44,533 bases of DNA from Pseudomonas triticifolii (GTDB lineage Bacteria > Pseudomonadota > Gammaproteobacteria > Pseudomonadales > Pseudomonadaceae): NCBI RefSeq assembly GCF_014358015.1, contig NZ_JACONV010000030.1:1-44533 (forward strand), read 5' to 3'. Shown here piece by piece: positions 8,600 to 15,916 of the stretch. Below the pieces are notes generated by a model. It saw nothing but the letters and a program-made list of their open reading frames with translations, was not told the origin of the DNA and searched no databases. The position numbers and the translations under genes are program-made. Numbering within the stretch: the first letter of the stretch is position 1; each line of letters begins with the position of its first letter.

Positions 8600-8874
8600 T
8601 GAACCCCCGGTATTATTGATTTATGGGTTGCAATCGAGCTTAGCCGTGTTCATTTTTTTATACAACAACCCGTTAAAAATAAAAGACAGGCCGCTCTAGC
8701 TCCAATTTAACAACGGCTTCAGCTTGAATAAAACGCCCCAAATGGCAGCAAAAAAGACTGTTTTGCGCCGTTTCAGGGCAGATTAAAGCGCTATTGACTT
8801 CATCATGGCTTTCGGATTGACTGAGACCCGTAACCATTGATGATTGATATTTTTAACAACAAAGGTGTTGCATC
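8600..8874. promoter_or_regulatory. Divergent AT-rich promoter region of spuI and the spu operon
   Basis: An AT-rich 275-base gap. GTTAAAAATA (8672-8681) recurs as its exact reverse complement TATTTTTAAC (8848-8857), and a related TTTAACAAC lies near 8706-8714 in the second orientation. These could be binding sites of a shared polyamine-responsive repressor such as PauR, but the site assignment is my inference. TTGACT at 8817-8822 is a possible -35 element for spuI; no convincing -10 element was found. Confidence 0.4.
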
Positions 8875-10251
8875 ATGTCGGTACCCCCGCGTGCCGTTCA
8901 GCTTAACGAAGCGAACGCGTTCCTTAAGGAACATCCTGAGGTTCTTTACGTTGACCTTCTGATTGCAGATATGAATGGTGTGGTGCGTGGCAAACGCATC
9001 GAACGCACCAGCCTCCATAAGGTTTACGAGAAAGGCATTAACCTGCCGGCCTCTTTATTTGCTCTGGATATCAATGGTTCCACGGTGGAAAGCACCGGCC
9101 TGGGCCTGGACATCGGTGATGCTGACCGAATCTGCTATCCAATTCCCGACACCCTGTGCAATGAACCTTGGCAAAAGCGCCCTACTGCGCAATTGCTGAT
9201 GACCATGCATGAACTGGAAGGCGATCCGTTCTTCGCCGACCCGCGTGAAGTTCTGCGCCAGGTCGTGGCCAAGTTCGATGAAATGGGCCTGACCATCTGC
9301 GCAGCGTTCGAGCTTGAGTTCTACCTGATTGATCAGGAGAACGTGAACGGCCGCCCACAACCTCCGCGCTCGCCGATCTCCGGCAAACGCCCGCATTCGA
9401 CACAGGTCTACCTGATCGACGACCTCGACGAATACGTCGACTGCCTCCAGGACATTCTGGAAGGTGCGAAAGAGCAAGGCATTCCGGCCGACGCCATTGT
9501 CAAGGAAAGTGCCCCGGCGCAGTTCGAAGTGAACCTGCACCACGTGGCCGACCCTATCAAGGCGTGCGATTACGCCGTGCTGCTCAAGCGTCTGATCAAG
9601 AACATCGCCTACGACCACGAAATGGACACGACCTTCATGGCCAAGCCCTATCCGGGTCAGGCAGGTAATGGTCTGCACGTCCACATCTCGATCCTGGATC
9701 GCGATGGCAAGAACATCTTCACCAGCGAGGATCCCGAGCAGAACGCCGCATTACGTCATGCGATCGGCGGTGTGCTCGAGACCCTACCGGCGCAGATGGC
9801 GTTCCTGTGCCCGAACGTCAACTCGTACCGCCGGTTCGGTGCTCAGTTTTACGTACCCAACTCGCCGACCTGGGGCCTGGATAACCGCACGGTTGCGATC
9901 CGGGTTCCGACCGGCTCTGCCGACGCTGTACGTATCGAACACCGCGTTGCCGGTGCCGATGCCAACCCTTATCTGCTCATGGCTTCAGTGCTGGCAGGCG
10001 TGCACCACGGCCTGGTCAACAAGATCGAGCCCGGCGCGCCCGTAGAAGGCAACTCCTACGAGCAGCATGAGCAAAGCCTGCCGAACAACCTGCGCGATGC
10101 CCTGCGCGAGCTGGATGACAGTGCGGTCATGGCCAAGTACATCGACCCGAAATACATCGATATCTTCGTGGCCTGTAAAGAGAGCGAGCTGGAGGAATTC
10201 GAACACTCCATCTCCGACCTCGAGTACAACTGGTACCTGCACACGGTCTGA
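8875..10251 (+). CDS. spuI: Glutamylpolyamine synthetase SpuI (glutamine synthetase family)
   Basis: Second GlnA-like gamma-glutamylpolyamine ligase of the window, 458 aa, divergent from the spu operon as in P. aeruginosa. Motifs are the N-terminal DLLIADMNGVVRGKR, the active-site FELEFYL, FEVNLHH, TFMAKPYPGQAGNGLHVH, RRFGAQFYVPN and RIEHRVAGADANPY. Start ATG 8875 has AAAGGTG upstream. It is about one third identical to SpuB by eye, so the two probably divide substrates (diamines and larger amines). It ends before a strong terminator shared with gabD. Confidence 0.92.
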   Translation: MSVPPRAVQLNEANAFLKEHPEVLYVDLLIADMNGVVRGKRIERTSLHKVYEKGINLPASLFALDINGSTVESTGLGLDIGDADRICYPIPDTLCNEPWQKRPTAQLLMTMHELEGDPFFADPREVLRQVVAKFDEMGLTICAAFELEFYLIDQENVNGRPQPPRSPISGKRPHSTQVYLIDDLDEYVDCLQDILEGAKEQGIPADAIVKESAPAQFEVNLHHVADPIKACDYAVLLKRLIKNIAYDHEMDTTFMAKPYPGQAGNGLHVHISILDRDGKNIFTSEDPEQNAALRHAIGGVLETLPAQMAFLCPNVNSYRRFGAQFYVPNSPTWGLDNRTVAIRVPTGSADAVRIEHRVAGADANPYLLMASVLAGVHHGLVNKIEPGAPVEGNSYEQHEQSLPNNLRDALRELDDSAVMAKYIDPKYIDIFVACKESELEEFEHSISDLEYNWYLHTV

Positions 10252-10266
10252 TTCAGGCTGAGCAAC

Positions 10267-10305
10267 AAAAAACGCCGCAGGCTCGTTGAGCCTGCGGCGT
10301 TTTTC
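10267..10305. terminator. Bidirectional intrinsic terminator between spuI and gabD
   Basis: A 13-bp perfect stem (10272-10284 with 10288-10300, ACGCCGCAGGCTC / GAGCCTGCGGCGT) with loop GTT is flanked by A6 on the left and T5 on the right. It lies between convergent spuI and the gabD-like gene, so it can stop transcription from both sides. Confidence 0.93.
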
Positions 10306-10337
10306 GTGGTGTCAGAGGCGTCTTCTCAGACCAGCCC

Positions 10338-11795
10338 TCACAACCCGCCGACGTGGAACGCCTTCACTTCAAGGTACTCATCCAGGCCGTAGCTGGAGCC
10401 TTCACGGCCCAGACCGGACTGTTTGACCCCGCCAAACGGCGCGACTTCCATCGAAATGATGCCGGTATTGAGCCCCACCATGCCGAACTCCAGCGCCTCG
10501 CCAAAACGCCATGAGCGGCGCAGGTCCTGGGTGAAGTAATACGCGCCAAGCCCGTAAGGCGTGGCGTTGGCCAGTGCCAGCGCCTCGGCTTCGTCGGTAA
10601 ACCGCATCAGCGGTGCGACCGGGCCGAAGGTTTCTTCGTTGGCCAGCAGCATGCCTGCGTGAGCCTCGCCCAGCACAGTGGGCTGGACGAACTGGCTTTC
10701 GCCGTCCGGCAGGCCGCCACACAACAGTTTCGCGCCCTGGCTCAGAGCGTCGTCAATGTGCCGGGCCACTTTGCTGACCGCCGCCGGATTGATCAACGGG
10801 CCAATGGTCACGCCCTCTTCCATACCGTTGCCGACCTTGAGCTTGGCGACCTCTTCCACCAGGCGGGCGGCAAACCGGTCGTAAATGCCGTTCTGCACCA
10901 GAATGCGGTTGGCGCATACGCAGGTCTGTCCGGCGTTGCGAAACTTGCTGAGCATGATGCCGGTAACGGCCTGCTCCAGATCGGCGTCGTCGAACACGAT
11001 AAAGGGTGCATTGCCGCCCAGCTCAAGGCTCAGGCGTTTGATGTGCTCGGCGCTCTGGCGCATCAGCAGACGCCCGACCGGAGTGGAGCCGGTGAACGAA
11101 ATTTTGCGTACCACCGGGTTGCTGGTCAGCTCTTCGCCGATGCCGGTCGGCATGCCGGTGATGACGTTGAACACCCCAGCCGGAATGCCCACGCGCTCGG
11201 CCAGCACCGCCAGCGCCAATGCCGACAGCGGAGTGAGGTCCGAGGGTTTGACGATGATCGGACAGCCTGCGGCCAGGGCGGGTGCGCACTTGCGGGTGAT
11301 CATCGCGTTCGGGAAATTCCACGGCGTGATGGCGGCACAGACACCGACCGGCTGTTTGAGCGTCATCAGGCGACGGTCTGCACTTGGCGCAGGAATGGTC
11401 TCACCGTACGAACGACGGGCTTCCTCGGCGAACCATTTGACGAAGCTGGCACCGTAGCGGATTTCGCTCCGCGACTCGTTCAGCGGCTTGCCCTGCTCAA
11501 AGGTCATGATCAAGGCCAGGTCTTCAACGTTCTCCAGCATCGCCTGATGCCAGCGCTCCAGCAGACCTGCACGCTCGGCGGCAGGACGGGCGCGCCAGGC
11601 AGGCCATGCGCGATCAGCGGCTTCGATGGCGCGACGGGTTTCAGCGCCTTGCAGCGCCGGGACCTGAGCGATGACATCGCCCGTAGCCGGGTCGGTAATG
11701 TCCAGCGTCGCGCCATCGTCGGCCACGATCCACTGCCCATCGACGTAGGCGCGTTCCACCAGCAGGCTGGGGTCTTTCAGTTGAGTCTTGAGCAT
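10338..11795 (-). CDS. Succinate-semialdehyde dehydrogenase (GabD-like aldehyde dehydrogenase)
   Basis: NAD(P)-dependent aldehyde dehydrogenase of 485 aa, closest to GabD (NADP succinate-semialdehyde dehydrogenase; also glutarate-semialdehyde in some members). Catalytic residues are Asn160 in TPWNFP, Glu258 in LELGGNAP and Cys292 in GQTCVCANR. Start ATG 11795 has AGGA seven bases upstream. It is the last gene of the long minus-strand cluster, 116 bases after the ArgE-like gene, and sits next to the polyamine genes. It may therefore oxidise a C4/C5 semialdehyde from either pathway. The gabD symbol is withheld because pseudomonads carry several paralogues. Confidence 0.88.
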   Translation of the reverse strand: MLKTQLKDPSLLVERAYVDGQWIVADDGATLDITDPATGDVIAQVPALQGAETRRAIEAADRAWPAWRARPAAERAGLLERWHQAMLENVEDLALIMTFEQGKPLNESRSEIRYGASFVKWFAEEARRSYGETIPAPSADRRLMTLKQPVGVCAAITPWNFPNAMITRKCAPALAAGCPIIVKPSDLTPLSALALAVLAERVGIPAGVFNVITGMPTGIGEELTSNPVVRKISFTGSTPVGRLLMRQSAEHIKRLSLELGGNAPFIVFDDADLEQAVTGIMLSKFRNAGQTCVCANRILVQNGIYDRFAARLVEEVAKLKVGNGMEEGVTIGPLINPAAVSKVARHIDDALSQGAKLLCGGLPDGESQFVQPTVLGEAHAGMLLANEETFGPVAPLMRFTDEAEALALANATPYGLGAYYFTQDLRRSWRFGEALEFGMVGLNTGIISMEVAPFGGVKQSGLGREGSSYGLDEYLEVKAFHVGGL

Positions 11796-11911
11796 GATCG
11801 AGTCCTGTTCCGGGATGACTGCCAGTCTAAGCAGCCATCACAGTCCAGGATGCTGAAAGCGGGGAATGCGGGCGGCAAACGATGCTGAATTTCGCGCCCG
11901 CACGGCAGCCT

Positions 11912-13069
11912 CTACTGCTTCAGCGAACCCAGCAGACTTTGCAGAAAACGCTCGCCGGCGTTCATCTGGCTCTCTTCGATAAACTCGTCAGGCTTGTGCG
12001 CCTGCTCGATCGAGCCCGGTCCGCAGACCACCACCGGCACGTTGAGCCGCCCGGCGAACAGGCCGCCTTCAGTGCCGTACGAGACCTTGATGTGCTGCGT
12101 GCCAGGCTCGGCAAACGCGTGCAGCATGCGCACCGCTTCAACCGTGGGATGGGTCTCCAGCGCCGGGTATTCGTTCATGATTTCAATGTCGATGGCCGCC
12201 ACGCTGGACAGCTGTCGGGCTTCTCGGACCAGCACCTCGGCGCGCTCGCGCAATTGCTCCAGCAACTGGTCGGGATCATCACCCGGCAGGTTGCGGTACT
12301 CGAACTCCAGCGTGCAAAGGTTAGGCACAATGTTCAGCGCCTTGCCGCCATCAATGCGGCCGATGTGCACGGTGCTGTACGGAATGTCATAGCCTTCGTC
12401 GCGCACGCCCTGCTGCTCGACCTGCTTCTGGCTCTTGCGCAGTTCGGCAATGAAATCGCTGGCCAGATGGATCGCGTTGACCGCTCGCGGTGCCAGCGAA
12501 GAGTGTGCTTCCTGACCCCGGCAATAGGTGCGATACGAACTCTTGCCCTTATGGCCAACGGCAAACTGCATCAACGTCGGCTCGCCGACCACACACAGAA
12601 ACGGCCGCACGGGCGCGAGATGCAGAACGTCCAGCAAGCGCCGCACGCCGACACAGCCGATTTCCTCGTCGTGGGACAAGGCCAGTTGCAGCGGACGCGT
12701 CAGGTTCATGCCCGCCGCATCGAGCATGGCGTCGATGGCCAGCGCGATAAAGCCTTTCATGTCACAGGTGCCGCGCCCGTAAATGCGCCCGTCCCGCAGC
12801 GTCGCCTGGAAAGGCGGCACGGTCCACGCCTGACCGGCAGCGGGGACCACGTCGGTGTGTCCCGAGAGCAAAACGCCGGGCTGCTCTCGCGGCCCGGTGC
12901 TGGCGAACAGGTTAGCCTTCTTGCCGGTCTCGTCCTTGACGATCAGCGACTCGATGCCTTGGGTCGCCAGCAGGTCACGAACGTAGTCGATCAGCGCCAT
13001 GTTCGATTCGGACGAGACCGTTTCGAAGGCAATAAGACGTTTGAAGATGTCCAGCGCACGCGGTGTCAT
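11912..13069 (-). CDS. ArgE-like M20 family amidohydrolase (N-acyl-amino-acid deacylase)
   Basis: Zinc-dependent M20 metallo-hydrolase, 385 aa, of the ArgE/DapE type that cleaves an N-acyl amide. Metal ligands and catalytic residues visible are SGHTDVVP (His71, Asp73), GTCDMKG (Asp103), DEE (Glu135/Glu136), VGEPT (Glu163) and His358 in EQAHKPDEF. Start ATG 13069 overlaps the stop of the FAD beta-subunit gene (ATGA). It is labelled ArgE by similarity, but the biosynthetic argE is at 41749-42897 next to argA. This copy lies in a catabolic operon and probably acts on the product of the flavoenzyme or on the imported N-acyl substrate. Confidence 0.85.
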   Translation of the reverse strand: MTPRALDIFKRLIAFETVSSESNMALIDYVRDLLATQGIESLIVKDETGKKANLFASTGPREQPGVLLSGHTDVVPAAGQAWTVPPFQATLRDGRIYGRGTCDMKGFIALAIDAMLDAAGMNLTRPLQLALSHDEEIGCVGVRRLLDVLHLAPVRPFLCVVGEPTLMQFAVGHKGKSSYRTYCRGQEAHSSLAPRAVNAIHLASDFIAELRKSQKQVEQQGVRDEGYDIPYSTVHIGRIDGGKALNIVPNLCTLEFEYRNLPGDDPDQLLEQLRERAEVLVREARQLSSVAAIDIEIMNEYPALETHPTVEAVRMLHAFAEPGTQHIKVSYGTEGGLFAGRLNVPVVVCGPGSIEQAHKPDEFIEESQMNAGERFLQSLLGSLKQ

Positions 13070-14220
13070 GAGGCTTTACTCGCAAGTTCTGAGAAGGCAG
13101 CAAAACGGCGGATATCGAACGGGCTGATCAGGGTGCTGGTGCTGCCGGTGCTGATCAGTTCAGCCATGACATCGCCCACGCCCGGGCCGAGCTGGAAGCC
13201 GTGCCCGCAGAAGCCGAACGCGTAATACAACCCATCGACCTTGCCGCTGGGCCCCATGATCGGCAGCGAATCCGGCGTGTAGCTTTCGATGCCGCTCCAG
13301 ACCCGGATGATGTTCAGGTTGCCGACGCCGGGCAATAGACGACGCATCTGCTGCATGTGATTGATGAGGCTGTTGGGGTCGAAATACGCACGGCGGTTGA
13401 CCATGTCCGGCTTGGTGCGGATGCCGCCGCCGATCACGATATTGCCGCGTGCGATCTGGCGGTAGTACACCACCTCATGCGGGATTTTGGTGAAGACGCC
13501 AATCACCGTTGGCAGCGCGTATGGCACCGGCTCAGTGACCGACATCTGCGGACCAAAGGTTTCCAGCGGAACGGGCTCGCCGAACTGCGACGAAAGCTTT
13601 TCGCCCCAGGCCCCAGCAGTGATCAATAATTGATCAGCGGTGAAGATGCGACCATCGACGGTGGTGACCTGAAATTCCTTGCCGACCTTTTCGACATGCA
13701 GCACTTCGGTGCGTTCTTCGATACGTGCGCCCGCGCGAATCGCAGCCCGGGCCCAGGCAGGCGCAGCCAGACGCGGGTTGGCGTGGCCGTCGTGGGGCGC
13801 GTAGGAGCCGCCTTTCACGTCCGGCCCCAGAAACGGAAAACGTTCGTGCAGTTCCTTGCCACGATAGACCTTCAGGTCCAGTTCTCGCGCCTGCGGTGCG
13901 GCCGCGTAGGCGTCGAGTTCTTCGATTTCATCCTCGCGGTAGCACACGCGCATATGGCCGCTGGGCAGAAACTCCAGGTCCTCGCCAATCAACTGCGGCA
14001 GCCGCTTCCACAGCGCCCAGGAACGATTGGCCAGTTCAAGTTGGTCCAGATGACGGCCCTGACGACGCACGTTGCCGAAGTTCACGCCGCTGGCGTACTG
14101 GCCGATCACATCGCGCTCAAGCAGTGTCACCGACTTGCCGCGCTGACGCAGGAAAAACGAAGACGCCGCGCCCATCACGCCGCCGCCGACAATCAGTACA
14201 TCGACCTTGGGCTGCTTCAT
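13066..14220 (-). CDS. FAD-dependent oxidase beta subunit (HcnC / opine oxidase subunit B type)
   Basis: DAO-family flavoprotein of 384 aa. The FAD-binding GGGVMGAASS starts at residue 12, a VNFGNVRRQG loop follows, and the C terminus carries GLYYAFGFCGHGFQLGPGVG. In HcnABC, opine oxidase and hydroxyproline dehydrogenases this subunit oxidises a C-N bond and passes electrons to the alpha and gamma subunits. Start ATG 14220 has GAGG seven bases upstream and overlaps the alpha-subunit stop (ATGA). The frame is open 80 codons further upstream inside the alpha gene, but that part is a shadow. The substrate is not predictable from sequence. Confidence 0.85.
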   Translation of the reverse strand: MKQPKVDVLIVGGGVMGAASSFFLRQRGKSVTLLERDVIGQYASGVNFGNVRRQGRHLDQLELANRSWALWKRLPQLIGEDLEFLPSGHMRVCYREDEIEELDAYAAAPQARELDLKVYRGKELHERFPFLGPDVKGGSYAPHDGHANPRLAAPAWARAAIRAGARIEERTEVLHVEKVGKEFQVTTVDGRIFTADQLLITAGAWGEKLSSQFGEPVPLETFGPQMSVTEPVPYALPTVIGVFTKIPHEVVYYRQIARGNIVIGGGIRTKPDMVNRRAYFDPNSLINHMQQMRRLLPGVGNLNIIRVWSGIESYTPDSLPIMGPSGKVDGLYYAFGFCGHGFQLGPGVGDVMAELISTGSTSTLISPFDIRRFAAFSELASKAS

Positions 14221-15626
14221 GACACCACCTCGTCTGTCATCATCGACAACGGTTTGACCGGGGCCTGACCGCGCTGGCGGCCGACCTGTTCGACCGGTAC
14301 GCCGGATTCGGCAGCGATCACCTCGGCCCCGGCCTGGGAGCAGTAACGCCCCTGGCAGCGGCCCATCCCGACCCGGCTGAATGCCTTGGCGCGATTGACT
14401 TCGCAGGCGCCCTTTTCGCGCACCACGCCGCGCAGTTCGCCCGCGCTGATCATCTCGCAACGACAGACAATGGCCTCGTCGGGCAGCGCCTTTGCCTGTG
14501 CAGCCGGCCAGGGAAACGCTTCCATCAGGCCGACACGGAAACGATCCATGACGTCCAGGTTCTGCCGCAAGTTATCCACACGCTGGTTATCCACAGGCTT
14601 GCCAAGGTCGGCCAGCAAGGTCAGCGCGGCCAGTCGCCCGGCCTGTTCGGCGGCGTCAGCGCCTCTGATTTTTGCGCCATCGCCTGCGGCGTAGACACCC
14701 GCCACTGACGTACGTCCGTCATCATCGACGGCCAGCACCCATTGCCCGGACGCTTCGTCGAAACGCAGGCCACAACCGGCCAGGTCAGCCAGCTGGGTTT
14801 CAGGTCGCAGGTGATAACCCAGCGCCAGCGCGTCGCAATCCAACGTCAGGGCATTGCCATTGGCGAGCCGCACGCGCACGCCGGTCACACCGCCCTGTTC
14901 GTCACCCAGAATTTCTTCGGGCTTGATCCCAAGGTGCACCGGCACCCTGGCGCGATACAACTGAGCCAGCAATTTCATGCCGTTGAACAGCAGCCCCGGA
15001 CGCGCCAGCAACTTGGGCATCGCGCCGATGCGCTTGCTGAACGGCGAGGTGTCGAGCACCGCTGCCACGTCGGCACCGGCTTTGACGTACTGACTGGCGA
15101 CCAGGTACAGCAAAGGGCCGCTGCCCATGAAAACGACCTGGCGACCGATGGAAACCGACTGCGACTTGAGCGCAACCTGCGACCCGCCCAGGCTGTAAGT
15201 GCCTGCCAGTTGCCAACCCTTGATCGGCATCAGGCGGTCGGTTGCCCCCGCGCACAGCATCAGCGCGTCGTATTCCACAACCGTGTGCAGGCCCTTGCTG
15301 ACGCAGCACAGCTGGCCAGCCGTGAGGTTCCAGGCCAGGGTGTCGGGCCGGTAATCGATCTGGCTGCGCAGGCGATCAAAGCTTTCGTGCAGGTCGCGCG
15401 CCTTGGCCGATTCGGTGCCGTACAGCGCCGAATAATCCCGCTTGAAACCCTCAGGCTGGCGACGGTAGATCTGCCCGCCGTCACGACGGTTTTCATCGAT
15501 CAGGATCGGCTTGATGCCTGCGGCCAGCAGGGTTTCTGCGCAGCGGGTTCCGGCAGGACCGGCACCGACGATGACCACACGGGGGCTGCCCGTGTGGCTG
15601 ACATTCAGCCGTGGAGAAGTGGCCAT
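14217..15626 (-). CDS. FAD/NAD(P)-binding oxidase alpha subunit with BFD-type 2Fe-2S domain (HcnB / OoxA type)
   Basis: 469-aa flavoprotein. An N-terminal dinucleotide fold (VVIVGAGPAG, residues 17-26), a second nucleotide-binding fold (VVFMGSGPLLYL) and a C-terminal BFD-like [2Fe-2S] domain are visible. The cluster domain has Cys388-x-Cys390 and Cys424-x4-Cys429 (VCRCEM, GRCQGRYC). This is the alpha subunit of HcnABC/opine-oxidase-like trimers. Start ATG 15626 has GGAGG upstream and overlaps the gamma gene by 22 bases. Together with its neighbours it should form a membrane-associated amine or opine dehydrogenase. Confidence 0.87.
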   Translation of the reverse strand: MATSPRLNVSHTGSPRVVIVGAGPAGTRCAETLLAAGIKPILIDENRRDGGQIYRRQPEGFKRDYSALYGTESAKARDLHESFDRLRSQIDYRPDTLAWNLTAGQLCCVSKGLHTVVEYDALMLCAGATDRLMPIKGWQLAGTYSLGGSQVALKSQSVSIGRQVVFMGSGPLLYLVASQYVKAGADVAAVLDTSPFSKRIGAMPKLLARPGLLFNGMKLLAQLYRARVPVHLGIKPEEILGDEQGGVTGVRVRLANGNALTLDCDALALGYHLRPETQLADLAGCGLRFDEASGQWVLAVDDDGRTSVAGVYAAGDGAKIRGADAAEQAGRLAALTLLADLGKPVDNQRVDNLRQNLDVMDRFRVGLMEAFPWPAAQAKALPDEAIVCRCEMISAGELRGVVREKGACEVNRAKAFSRVGMGRCQGRYCSQAGAEVIAAESGVPVEQVGRQRGQAPVKPLSMMTDEVVS

Positions 15627-15916
15627 TTCGCCTCCGGTTGTGTGGTGACGATGTCGAGCCCGTCGCGGACTTCGTTGGAGCAGGCGCGCAGGCGCTCGCC
15701 GCTGCGCGTCCAGACCCAGCAATCCTGGCAGGCACCCATCAGGCAGAAGCCCGCCCGACGCCCCGAGTCGAACTCGGACTGGCGCAGGGCCGCACCGTTG
15801 GTCAGCAGCGCCACCATCAAGGTATCGCCCTGCAACGCTTCGATGGGTGCGCCATCGACCGTCAGGCTGATTACAGGCCGATCACGCTCGCCCAGTCTTA
15901 CAAAACGGCTGTTCAT
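15605..15916 (-). CDS. Small [2Fe-2S] gamma subunit (HcnA-like ferredoxin)
   Basis: 103-aa ferredoxin-like protein with Cys58-x4-Cys63-x2-Cys66-x12-Cys79 (FCLMGACQDCWV), the plant-type [2Fe-2S] pattern of HcnA and other gamma subunits. It begins at ATG 15916, overlapping the upstream ATPase stop (ATGA), and ends 22 bases inside the alpha gene. This tight coupling supports a fixed alpha-beta-gamma complex. The frame extends upstream inside the ATPase gene but without a plausible start. Confidence 0.87.
   Translation of the reverse strand: MNSRFVRLGERDRPVISLTVDGAPIEALQGDTLMVALLTNGAALRQSEFDSGRRAGFCLMGACQDCWVWTRSGERLRACSNEVRDGLDIVTTQPEAKWPLLHG

Noticed and set aside
8750..8785. Possible sigma-54 promoter (TGGCAG and TTTTGC) upstream of spuI
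   Set aside because: The distance between the GG and GC elements is far more than the required ten bases.
13066..15916. Calling the three flavoenzyme genes hcnABC (cyanide synthase)
   Set aside because: The subunit types match, but the linked transporter, M20 hydrolase and GabD point to catabolism; related opine and hydroxyproline dehydrogenases have the same layout.
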